DNA of 64,000 nt from Youngiibacter multivorans (GTDB taxonomy: Bacteria > Bacillota > Clostridia > Clostridiales > Clostridiaceae): positions 1-64,000 of the forward strand of contig NZ_JAGGKC010000006.1 in assembly GCF_017873395.1 (NCBI RefSeq). Direction: 5' to 3'. Positions 34,877 through 42,479 of this stretch are shown one piece after another. The position numbers and the translations under genes are program-made. Position 1 is the first letter of the stretch; each line of letters opens with the position of its first letter. Under the pieces are notes generated by a model. The model saw only the letters and a list, made by a program, of their open reading frames with translations. It did not search any database and was not told the origin of the DNA.

Positions 34877-36253
34877 TCACTGGTTGATCTCTGAAGATAT
34901 CTTCTTCGACTGGACTCTGACCAGCACGAATCCGGTGATAAAGGCCACAGCGATTACTATGACATACTGGATAAGGCTTGACGAGCTGCCGGTGTAAAGG
35001 AGCAGACCTGGTATGAATGTAATTCCCATTCCAGTCGCCTTGAGTCCCAGGATGTATGTTACAAGTCCGCCCAGTGCTCCGCCGGCCATTCCTGATACGA
35101 ATATTCTGGTGCTTCTCAGGTTTACGCCAAACAGAAGAGGCTCTGTGATTCCGAACAGCGTTGACGTCGTAGACGAAAGTGCGTTGCTCTTTTTGAGCTT
35201 GTTAGTCATTAGCATTGCGGCGGCAATCGCTGCTCCGAACTGTCCTGCCATGCTTGCTGTTCCAAGAGGATTCAGCACGTTCTTTCCAGTGTCAGCCAGA
35301 AGCTGAAGCTCTATTATGCTGAGTGAGTGGTGCAGTCCTGTTATTACAACAAGCTGCTGCAGCGCCCCGTATATTATGTATCCTATTCCCAAAGGTGCTT
35401 CAATGAGAACTATTATGAAATCAGTGACTGCCACTTCAAGCTGATGCGTTACAGGTCCAAGAATGAAGAGCATCAGGAATATGGTGATCGTAAGCGTAAA
35501 GAATGGCGTCACGACAAGGTCTATCATCTGCGGAACGAAGGTCCTGAGCTTCTTCTCGATCTTCGACACCAGGAGACCTGCAAGTATAGCCGGTATGATC
35601 GATCCCTGATATCCAACGAGAGGTATGCTGAGTCCAAGAAGGCTCACATAAAGCGGCTCTGCCCCTCCGCTAGCTACAACCCATGCATTTGGCAGCTGCG
35701 GCGCAACCATCATGAGACCTACGACAATACCTATAATAGGATTGCCTCCGAATTTCTTCGTCGCGCTATAGGTTATCAGTACAGGAAGGAATGCGAATGC
35801 CGTATCTGTCAGCATCTGGAATATGCTCAGTCCAGTAGACCCAAACTCCACTCCCATCTCAAGAAGAAGTCCCCTGACTCCCATCAGGAGTCCTGTAGTG
35901 ACAAGGGCAGGTATGAGCGGTATCAGGATGTCTGCAAGAGTCCTTACGATCTTCTGTCCAAGATTCATGTTTGCGTAGACATCGCCCTTGAAATCTGATG
36001 CGTCAAGGCTTGTGTACTCCTTGAAATCCTGGAACACCTCATTTACCTTACCGGTACCGAATATGAACTGATGCTGTCCTGTATTGAAAAAGTAGCCCTT
36101 GCTGCCTGGTACGTTATCTGCCTTTTCCTTGTCAACAAGAGCATTGTCCTTGAGTATGATCCTCAGACGCGTGGCACAGTTTTCAAAGTTCTTTACGTTG
36201 TCAATTCCTCCGATAGCTTCCAACAGGCTCTTGATTGTCTTTTCATTCTTCAT
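34877..36253 (-). CDS. scrA: sucrose-specific PTS enzyme IIBC
   Basis: The membrane transporter-kinase (458 aa) that imports sucrose as sucrose-6-phosphate. The N-terminal IIB domain has the phosphorylated Cys in ENCATRLRI (about residue 26). The IIC domain follows with about ten helices (ADILIPLIPALVTTGLLMG, HHSLSIIELQLL, ITEPLLFGVNLR). No IIA domain is fused and none is nearby, so a glucose-type IIA encoded elsewhere must phosphorylate it. The gene is controlled by a promoter and operators upstream. Confidence 0.92.
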   Translation of the reverse strand: MKNEKTIKSLLEAIGGIDNVKNFENCATRLRIILKDNALVDKEKADNVPGSKGYFFNTGQHQFIFGTGKVNEVFQDFKEYTSLDASDFKGDVYANMNLGQKIVRTLADILIPLIPALVTTGLLMGVRGLLLEMGVEFGSTGLSIFQMLTDTAFAFLPVLITYSATKKFGGNPIIGIVVGLMMVAPQLPNAWVVASGGAEPLYVSLLGLSIPLVGYQGSIIPAILAGLLVSKIEKKLRTFVPQMIDLVVTPFFTLTITIFLMLFILGPVTHQLEVAVTDFIIVLIEAPLGIGYIIYGALQQLVVITGLHHSLSIIELQLLADTGKNVLNPLGTASMAGQFGAAIAAAMLMTNKLKKSNALSSTTSTLFGITEPLLFGVNLRSTRIFVSGMAGGALGGLVTYILGLKATGMGITFIPGLLLYTGSSSSLIQYVIVIAVAFITGFVLVRVQSKKISSEINQ

Positions 36254-36302
36254 TACATTTCCTCCTCGTGGATCAGGTTAAAACACAGGCATCATTCACA
36301 GG

Positions 36303-36313
36303 CACCGGTTCCG
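36303..36313. promoter_or_regulatory. ScrR operator 1 (imperfect)
   Basis: CACCGGTTCCG, sharing ACCGGTTCC with the two perfect copies further upstream. It lies just downstream of the predicted scrA promoter, where a bound LacI-type repressor would block transcription. Confidence 0.55.
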
Positions 36314-36324
36314 TAATTTTCAGC

Positions 36325-36354
36325 ATTTTACATCATTCAATTCATACAACTCAA
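36325..36354 (-). promoter_or_regulatory. promoter of scrAB
   Basis: On the minus strand TTGAGT (36354-36349), 18 bases, TAAAAT (36330-36325), about 70 bases before the scrA ATG. Operator 1 lies about 12-22 bases downstream of the -10. Confidence 0.55.
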
Positions 36355-36463
36355 TTGGTTTAATAAAATACTTAATCATGATTGCATCGATATTCTTTTC
36401 ATACCAACGGTTTTGAATATTTGAGGTTTTGGTTTAACTTACTTACTTTTGTTTTTATTTTTG

Positions 36464-36473
36464 GAACCGGTTC
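36464..36473. promoter_or_regulatory. ScrR operator 2
   Basis: Perfect palindrome GAACCGGTTC with flanks TTG...TAT. A central CG in a symmetrical 10-14 bp site is the usual form of LacI-family operators. It is 160 bp from operator 1 and 182 bp from operator 3. Confidence 0.65.
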
Positions 36474-36502
36474 TATTTAATGCCATTGTAAACGTATCTT
36501 CC

Positions 36503-36526
36503 CGTAAAGTAAAGCATTACTTTACG
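36503..36526. repeat. inverted repeat in the scr control region
   Basis: Perfect 10-base arms CGTAAAGTAA / TTACTTTACG around AGCA, between operators 2 and 3. No T-run follows it. It may be a second regulator's site or a cruciform. Confidence 0.5.
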
Positions 36527-36645
36527 AATTAGCATTTTCATCAAAATATCCCATATGATTGTTAAAGTATTAATTTGTTTTCAATTAAGCCTACAGCAAA
36601 TAGCAAATTTAAAACCAAAATGATGCAATGACCGATCAGTTTTCG

Positions 36646-36655
36646 GAACCGGTTC
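36646..36655. promoter_or_regulatory. ScrR operator 3
   Basis: Perfect palindrome GAACCGGTTC, identical in its core to operator 2. It lies downstream of the scrR stop and upstream of the scrA promoter. Paired distant operators suggest DNA looping by a tetrameric or bridging repressor (inference). Confidence 0.6.
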
Positions 36656-36720
36656 AGTCATTTCCTTAATCATCTGTATCCTGATCCGTTACACCCATCA
36701 GCGATCATCTCGCAAATAAA

Positions 36721-36750
36721 AGTAAAAACCGCGATCCTTGAATCACGGTT
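36721..36750 (-). terminator. terminator of scrR
   Basis: Stem AACCGCGAT (36727-36735) / ATCACGGTT (36742-36750) with one mismatch, followed on the minus strand by TTTTACTTTT. It lies 14 bp beyond the scrR stop. Confidence 0.8.
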
Positions 36751-36763
36751 CGTATATCCACAT

Positions 36764-37744
36764 CTATAGTTTTGCAGTCGATTCCTTTGGCTGGAATTCA
36801 TTCCCCAGGGTTATGCATTTAAGCACCTCTTCCCCTTCAATGAGCCTTATCATATTCTCCACCGCTATCCTGCCCATCTCCTTGTAGTGATATTTCACGG
36901 TGGTTATGGATGGAGTAACAAGGTTTGTAATGTCATATCCGCCAAAGCCCGAAATTGAAATGTCTGTCGGAACTTTCTTACCAAGTGTCACCGCAGCCTT
37001 GTATACGGCAAGCGCGATGTTATCTGTCGCACAGATGCAGTACGTGGCATCACTCTTCGGAAGGTACGAAAGCGCCTGCTCATATGCCTTCTGATAATTG
37101 AAGTCGCTCGTTATTACCTTTACCTCAATGTCCTTATATTCTGAAAGAGCATCCAGCACACCCTTCTTCCTAAGCTGGCCAACAGCGACATCATCCTCGA
37201 AAACAGTAACATAAAGTATCTTCTTATGTCCAAGGTCAGCTGCATGTTGCCCTATGCTCCTGCCCGCTTCAATCTCATCATGCACTATTGAGTAGGAATC
37301 CTTTGCCTTCTGGCCTAGGAATATCACCGGAATGCCAGAGCTCCTGATCGCCTTCATGTGTGCGGGAGTTATAACCGTGGCAAGGATTATGATACCAGCT
37401 ACCTTCTGCCTGGAAAGGGTATTTATGTTCTCTATCTCCCTGTCAATATCCTGATTCGTATTTGTGATGAGCAGCTGATACTGCTTGTTCCTGAGTTCCT
37501 CGTCAATACTTGACAGTATTTCATTCGTAGCATACGAATTAAGTCTTGGGATTATTATGCCGATCATGCTGGGCTTCTTGGACTTCAAGCTCTGCGCGAA
37601 TGCATTTGGTGTATATTCGGTTTCCGCGATTATCCTGTCCAGCTTTTCCTTGGTCTTCGCACTTACAGACCCACCGTTCAGATACCTTGATACGGTGCTC
37701 TTCGCCACTCCCGCAAGTCTCGCGATGTCATTTATCGTAACCAT
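36764..37744 (-). CDS. scrR: LacI-family regulator, probable sucrose operon repressor
   Basis: A LacI/GalR regulator (326 aa). The helix-turn-helix is TINDIARLAGVAKSTVSRYL at residues 3-22, with the hinge NAFAQSLKSKKPSMIGIIIP. A sugar-binding periplasmic-type domain follows, ending with SGFGGYDITNLVTPSITTVK. The start is ATG 37744 behind AGGGGG. Position beside scrAB and the palindromes upstream of scrA make it the likely scr repressor. It has its own promoter and terminator. Confidence 0.88.
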   Translation of the reverse strand: MVTINDIARLAGVAKSTVSRYLNGGSVSAKTKEKLDRIIAETEYTPNAFAQSLKSKKPSMIGIIIPRLNSYATNEILSSIDEELRNKQYQLLITNTNQDIDREIENINTLSRQKVAGIIILATVITPAHMKAIRSSGIPVIFLGQKAKDSYSIVHDEIEAGRSIGQHAADLGHKKILYVTVFEDDVAVGQLRKKGVLDALSEYKDIEVKVITSDFNYQKAYEQALSYLPKSDATYCICATDNIALAVYKAAVTLGKKVPTDISISGFGGYDITNLVTPSITTVKYHYKEMGRIAVENMIRLIEGEEVLKCITLGNEFQPKESTAKL

Positions 37745-37771
37745 AGTAAAATCCCCCTTCCTGACGTTTTC

Positions 37772-37801
37772 ATCATACCATATACATATACATATAAACA
37801 A
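37772..37801 (-). promoter_or_regulatory. promoter of scrR
   Basis: On the minus strand TTGTTT (37801-37796), 18 bases of alternating TATG sequence, TATGAT (37777-37772), about 28 bases before the ATG. Confidence 0.5.
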
Positions 37802-37865
37802 ATACATGAACAGTTTCAGAATCCAATTCATTCCTCACTTATAATCCCTCTGTCAAATGCCACTA

Positions 37866-37920
37866 GATTACAGAAATTTCACAGCATGTATAAACCTATG
37901 AAATCATATGCATGTATATT
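37866..37920. repeat. repeat element, uninterrupted copy
   Basis: A 55-bp sequence beginning GATTACAGAAATTTCACAGC and ending GCATGTATATT. A second copy, interrupted by the insertion sequence, lies at 42352-42402 plus 44355 onward, with the same orientation and only two base differences. It contains the inverted pair ATTTCA/TGAAAT. No coding content is evident. Confidence 0.85.
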
Positions 37921-37925
37921 GTAGA

Positions 37926-38200
37926 TGTTCAAGCGCTGTGCCTCGGGTTACTGCTATGAAAGTCGCGGAACATCAGACAAGTCAGTTGAGTCAAAAGCTC
38001 CGGCATATCTGAGCTACCTACAGTATCCGAAATGCCAGAAGTGCCTGCTGAGGAATCTACACATACTTAAGATGTCCCGCTGACACCTGAACCCCCGGAC
38101 AATCCAATATTGGACGACAGTCTATGTTATCTGTCTATTCATAGAAAAATGGACCGCTAAAAATACATTCCGTTGATTTCGCTATTTGTTATCATATCCC
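37926..38200 (+). pseudogene. remnant of an L,D-transpeptidase lipoprotein gene
   Basis: Segments match the intact gene at 45222-46472 and its flanks in order. CTGTGCCT-GGGT-GCTATGAAAGTC (37936-37962) matches the start region. GCCAGAAGTGCCTGCTGAGGA (near 38033-38053) matches the Pro-rich linker. GGACGACAGTCT (38112-38123) matches the last codons. GGACCGCT...CCGTT...GCTATTTGTT (38151-38190) matches the terminator and beyond. Nearly all of the two peptidoglycan-binding domains and the catalytic domain are missing. From ATG 37956 the frame hits a stop after 18 codons. A decayed duplicate, not expressed as a working enzyme. Confidence 0.8.
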
Positions 38201-38289
38201 GCTCCATTGCAACACATCAATGGGAGTTAGCTCTCGACTTAATAAATTGATACTTTAATGAAATCTTCTCTATATAATTGTGATGCACT

Positions 38290-38973
38290 TTAGATTTCCC
38301 TCGAATATACCTCGCCATCCTTCATTCGGATTATTCTGTTACACCTCTCTGCAATCGAAAAATCATGTGTTACTATGATGATTGACTTAGATTTCTCCTC
38401 ACAAAGTCGTAAAAATATATCCATTACAATCTCTTTATTTCTTGTATCTAATGAACCCGTGGGTTCATCTGCAAGAATAATAGGTTGATCGCAAACGATA
38501 GCTCTCGAAATCGACACACGTTGTCGCTCACCACCAGACAACTTTGCTACTTTTTTGTACAACTTATCTTGTATACCGAGACTCGTTGCAGCCTCTTCGA
38601 TTCTATCCCTATACTCATTTTGTTTTATCTCCTTATTATATATAAGAGGAATTTTAATGTTATTATATACAGTCTCATCAGCTATCAATGCAAAATCCTG
38701 AGCGATGTATCCAAAATTCTTATTCCTAAACACGCTTCTTCTATAATCACTAATACCACTAACTATTTTTTCATCTATTAAGATGTTTCCACTGTCTGGA
38801 TTCATGATCAGACCTATCAGATTTAGTAATGTTGATTTCCCAGATCCAGATGGACCAACAACTGCAACCGCTTCTTTCTTATAAAAAGACAGTGTAACAT
38901 TATTGACAGCATTTATGTTGTATTGGTTAGTAATATAGCTTTTGGAGACATTTTCAAGCTTGAGGATTGGCAT
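38290..38973 (-). CDS. ABC exporter ATPase, MacB/LolD-like (bacteriocin-export type)
   Basis: A cytoplasmic ATPase (227 aa). Walker A is GPSGSGKST at about residues 37-45, signature LSGGERQRVSISRA, Walker B IILADEPTGSLD, and VTHDFSIAERC. FGYIAQDFALI marks the Q-loop. This subfamily works with FtsX/MacB-like four-helix permeases in lipoprotein transport, peptide export or resistance. I use ATG 38973 (MPILKLENVS) behind AAGGGGTG; an in-frame GTG lies at 38982. It is the last gene of an AT-rich operon after the two membrane proteins. Confidence 0.85.
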   Translation of the reverse strand: MPILKLENVSKSYITNQYNINAVNNVTLSFYKKEAVAVVGPSGSGKSTLLNLIGLIMNPDSGNILIDEKIVSGISDYRRSVFRNKNFGYIAQDFALIADETVYNNIKIPLIYNKEIKQNEYRDRIEEAATSLGIQDKLYKKVAKLSGGERQRVSISRAIVCDQPIILADEPTGSLDTRNKEIVMDIFLRLCEEKSKSIIIVTHDFSIAERCNRIIRMKDGEVYSREI

Positions 38974-38974
38974 A

Positions 38975-40108
38975 TTATTCACCCCTTAATCCTTGTTCGA
39001 ACATAACTTGAAATTTCATGTACGCTAGTTCTGTAACAAAGAATATCGAACCAAAAACAATAGTTAAAATCATGAAAATATTCACAGGACTTAGCATTCG
39101 ATTCAATCTCAACATGAGAACTGATCCTAAAACTGGAATTATGTGGTAAGCCAAAGCAAAAACAAACATGCGGACATAAATAGATGTTTTAGAAGCCCCA
39201 AATAAATGGTGTATTATATAGTCCGGAATTCTCCGATTCATAATGTTATAAATATTAAGTAGCATTGATACAATCAAAGCTGTTAATGCTGATACATAAA
39301 AAAGCAAATATGTTTTATGAGTCCTAGTCCCACTGGAAGATACGCTACTTATAAAATCTTTAGTAGACTGAAAACTGACATAATCACCCGTATTTCCAAC
39401 GACAACATTACGCAGACGAAGCAAATCCATATTATTTGGTTCAGCCAAAATTATGCGTTCTAAAAAAATGCTTTCCCCTAATTCTGGATACTCGGTCCTC
39501 GGAAACAACTTTTGAATTGTCTCATAATCGTGTGAAAAAACAAACAATGTGGAGTTTAACAATTCTGAATTAGGCGGCAGGAAACTTAAGGGGTGATATA
39601 TAGACATTCCTTTAGGTGCAATATGCAGAGGATAATCATTTCCTTTAATAGTAATTGTAGAATTTGAATTATTCTTTTGATCATAAGAAACTGCAAAAGT
39701 TACACCATCAATTTGCTCTTCGTCAAACGGTGTTAGATTTGAATAGGCTCCAAGCAGCAAAATAACCTGTTGATATCCATTTCTACCGCTCAAGACAACA
39801 TAAGTTCCAGCATTTCCATCCTCTGAAAAAACATATTTGTAGTAATTGTCAAGTGATTCAACCAGTTTGGTATTTATTCGTTCTTGCTCAGCTTTTGAAT
39901 CATTATGTAATCCCACACTTCTAATTTTCGCCATAGTTATATTATGGTTCAGAAATCTATCGATTGCTTCACTTTTTGAAGCGACTGCATTATAGCTACT
40001 ACCAATTAAAATAAACGCCATAATTACGATAGTCGTTATTATGCCATATATAAGTACCCATTTTATTTCTTTTATTATGTCTAATAATACTTGCTTAATT
40101 AATTGCAT
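38975..40108 (-). CDS. MacB/DUF1430-like membrane protein, downstream member of the pair
   Basis: A 377-aa protein. Hydrophobic helix 1 spans about residues 18-38, followed by an extracytoplasmic domain of about 225 residues. Three helices near the C-terminus (about 268-290, 312-332, 338-362) complete a four-helix FtsX/MacB-like topology. The segment IMNRRIPDYIIHHLFGASKT just after helix 2 resembles the ATPase-contacting coupling loop. It lies 4 bp after the other membrane gene and one base before the ATPase gene. It probably forms a heterodimeric export or immunity complex with them. Confidence 0.72.
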   Translation of the reverse strand: MQLIKQVLLDIIKEIKWVLIYGIITTIVIMAFILIGSSYNAVASKSEAIDRFLNHNITMAKIRSVGLHNDSKAEQERINTKLVESLDNYYKYVFSEDGNAGTYVVLSGRNGYQQVILLLGAYSNLTPFDEEQIDGVTFAVSYDQKNNSNSTITIKGNDYPLHIAPKGMSIYHPLSFLPPNSELLNSTLFVFSHDYETIQKLFPRTEYPELGESIFLERIILAEPNNMDLLRLRNVVVGNTGDYVSFQSTKDFISSVSSSGTRTHKTYLLFYVSALTALIVSMLLNIYNIMNRRIPDYIIHHLFGASKTSIYVRMFVFALAYHIIPVLGSVLMLRLNRMLSPVNIFMILTIVFGSIFFVTELAYMKFQVMFEQGLRGE

Positions 40109-40112
40109 CGCT

Positions 40113-41126
40113 CTAATCCCTCAACTTAAATTGCTTCATCAAATAATAAATCCCAATTAAATTTGCTATAGATATCAATAATATAATCGTAACGGCTACA
40201 GATTTAGTAATTCTATTTATATCACTTGAATTCAAATATGTTAGACCATTCACAAGTAAGCTTTTAAGTAAAATTGTTGATATTAAACTAATTATAAATA
40301 ATATAATAAAAATAGCTGTAATAAATCGTTTAAAAGTAAGTCCAAATATATGATGTATCCAAAGAAGTGAACAATTTTCTCTATACATCAATAAAACACA
40401 ATAAATAAAACAAAAACATAATCCAATCAAAGCAATTAATAATGCTTTTGAAAGGAAATTATCTTGAAAAAGAGTCTGTAACAATGAAATGATAGTCATG
40501 TTCTGAGATTGACGTATACTCAATACTTCATACCCACTTTTCTCGAACAAATCAATTAGCGTACCAATTTCTGTTGTATCAGTAAAATACATCCCTTCAA
40601 CTGATGTAGATAATGAAAGTGGGTATATAAAATCTACTCCATTAATAATCGCGGGAGTATTGTTTCCATCATAAGTACCTAAAATTTCCAATGCCACAGT
40701 TTCAGGCAAAAAAACATCGCCAATTACATATGCATTATATAAATTTAAGTCATTCAACAAATAAACTCCGCTTTTATCAATGGAGTTGACATCGATATTC
40801 ATATTATTTTTTATCCAATCCGAATAGCTACAAAAACCTACACCTGCAACAAATCCATTTTTTTGAATGATTGTCGCATTAGCGCCTTTAGCCCATTCAT
40901 CAATTTTATTAAGCATTACTTTAATATTTTCCGATTCATTTTCAATATCATTTTCAACACCTGGTTCAGATGATAAATATGATGAATCAATGATATTTAC
41001 AGAAGCAATAAATCCTGTAGGATTATAAATGTAGTCAGAATAGATTATGGAAATCCCTAGTCCGATTGAAGTTAAGATAGAAATAGATATTAATAAAAAA
41101 ATAGCATTTTTTATCTTCACTGTCAT
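40113..41126 (-). CDS. MacB/DUF1430-like membrane protein, upstream member of the pair
   Basis: A 337-aa protein of the same plan as its neighbour: one N-terminal helix (about residues 7-28), about 200 extracytoplasmic residues, then three helices (about 228-250, 270-293, 308-330). YRENCSLLWIHHIFGLTFKR after helix 2 parallels IHHLFGAS in the partner, which suggests an ancient duplication. In lactococcin-972-type loci a single protein of roughly twice this size occupies this place. The start is uncertain: ATG 41126 lies very close to AGAGGTG, and GTG 41120 would be better spaced. Confidence 0.68.
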   Translation of the reverse strand: MTVKIKNAIFLLISISILTSIGLGISIIYSDYIYNPTGFIASVNIIDSSYLSSEPGVENDIENESENIKVMLNKIDEWAKGANATIIQKNGFVAGVGFCSYSDWIKNNMNIDVNSIDKSGVYLLNDLNLYNAYVIGDVFLPETVALEILGTYDGNNTPAIINGVDFIYPLSLSTSVEGMYFTDTTEIGTLIDLFEKSGYEVLSIRQSQNMTIISLLQTLFQDNFLSKALLIALIGLCFCFIYCVLLMYRENCSLLWIHHIFGLTFKRFITAIFIILFIISLISTILLKSLLVNGLTYLNSSDINRITKSVAVTIILLISIANLIGIYYLMKQFKLRD

Positions 41127-41298
41127 CACCTCTTAAAAGAAGAACATCATTAATGACTGATCAATAACTACAAATTTCTTAGTGTTATTATATAATTACT
41201 TTGATATTATATTAATTTATATTTATTTTATTAGTATATCATAATTGTTTGTGAACCTACTTTATTAATTTAAGCAAAGGAGCGTTAAAAGAGTATCG

Positions 41299-41727
41299 TT
41301 ATTCTATAATGTAATCTACCGGAATGCTGACAGGCCATACTCCCGTTCCATCAGGAACCCAGGTAAATCCATACCTAAACTGTGTTTTATAAGGATTCGG
41401 AAATATTGAATCAATGAATGTATGGTTTCTAGTCAAAATCCTACTATCATCAGGTCCATTTCCATAATTGGTATATAATCGATTAGTATCTTCAACTATA
41501 TTTCCGAATATATCATATCTCCAATAGCGAATATAACCTCGTGCAGCATGATATCCATTTTCTACAAATGAAGGTTGACATTGCACATAGCCATAGTAAT
41601 AAATCGAATTATCGTTATGAGTATTTGTAGCAAAATTTGGTGAAACTATCGCTAGCGCATTGATTGCTCCAGAAAGCAGGATAACAATAATCATAACAGA
41701 CATACTGATAACAAAGCGTTTTTTCAT
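41299..41727 (-). CDS. small secreted protein, candidate bacteriocin-like product
   Basis: A 142-aa protein with a clear signal peptide (MKKRFVISMSVMIIVILLSG, cleavage probably after INALA near residue 26). The mature part is rich in Tyr, Asn, Arg, Gly and Trp with one Cys, and shows no enzyme motif (for example GYIRYWRYDIFGNIV, LYTNYGNG, YGFTWVPDGTGVWPV). ATG 41727 follows GAGGAG. It is the first gene upstream of the exporter set. Small secreted first-gene products of such clusters are often lactococcin-972-like peptides; I see only general likeness, not a firm family match. Confidence 0.65.
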   Translation of the reverse strand: MKKRFVISMSVMIIVILLSGAINALAIVSPNFATNTHNDNSIYYYGYVQCQPSFVENGYHAARGYIRYWRYDIFGNIVEDTNRLYTNYGNGPDDSRILTRNHTFIDSIFPNPYKTQFRYGFTWVPDGTGVWPVSIPVDYIIE

Positions 41728-42351
41728 ACCATTCTCCTCTTATATTGGTAATATTTGGGGTTCACAAACAACAAATGCTATTAAACACTATATATATTAT
41801 CTTATTACTATAATTATATATTATATTGAATTAATATTAATATTATGCTTTTATAACATGAATTATAATATTGATTTGTGATATATAGCCTGGAATTAAC
41901 ATCATCATTTAGAACTATGAATAAATTCCTCTATCCTATAATTTTTTTGAGATTGAAACGAATGTCGTCAGCGATTACCTTATTCCATTTATATAGATTT
42001 CAGAAAAACACGTGTAACTACTTATATTTTTACTATTTTGTTTATTGTTAATAAATCATCTACTTATCAATTATAATCATAGTGATGTGTATGCTTTTAT
42101 TGTAGTACATAAGCAAAAAAAATGATATATCTAGTCATCAAAAATAATATTTATATATCAATTAAACTCTCATAATTTAATAAATTTTATACCTATCTCG
42201 TAGCACTACCACAGGATATTTCCCAATTTTTGATTTTCTGAACAATTATTTCTTTTGGAAAACTTCAATACCCCTTAGCTATAATAAGCTATTAGTCAGT
42301 ATTTTGTATTTTCCCCATATGCAATTGGCCAATCACTCGGTATCCTTATTC
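41728..42351. other. AT-rich gap without recognisable genes
   Basis: About 620 bp of very AT-rich DNA (many TATAAT-like strings, so no single promoter for the secreted-protein gene can be chosen). No reading frame of convincing composition, no tRNA and no terminator-like hairpin were found. It separates the secreted-protein gene from the interrupted repeat and insertion sequence. Confidence 0.6.
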
Positions 42352-42402
42352 GATTACAGAAATTTCACAGCCTGTATAAACCTATGTAATCATATGCATG
42401 TA
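42352..42402. repeat. left part of the second repeat copy; last 33 bp form the IS direct repeat
   Basis: 42352-42402 matches 37866-37916 with two base differences. The last 33 bases (42370-42402, starting GCCTGTATAAACC) recur at 44355-44387 on the other side of the insertion sequence with one mismatch (T at 42387 versus A at 44372). Confidence 0.85.
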
Positions 42403-42479
42403 CCTGTCTTTGACACTTCAAGGTCGAAAAAAGCCTGGGAAACGTTGGTATCATGCGTTTTCCGGGCTTTTGAATTTTG

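Noticed and set aside
38975..41126. The two membrane proteins as one frameshifted gene
   Set aside because: Each has its own N-terminal helix, full four-helix plan, stop codon and ribosome site, with a 4-bp gap. A split by mutation would not give a second complete N-terminus.
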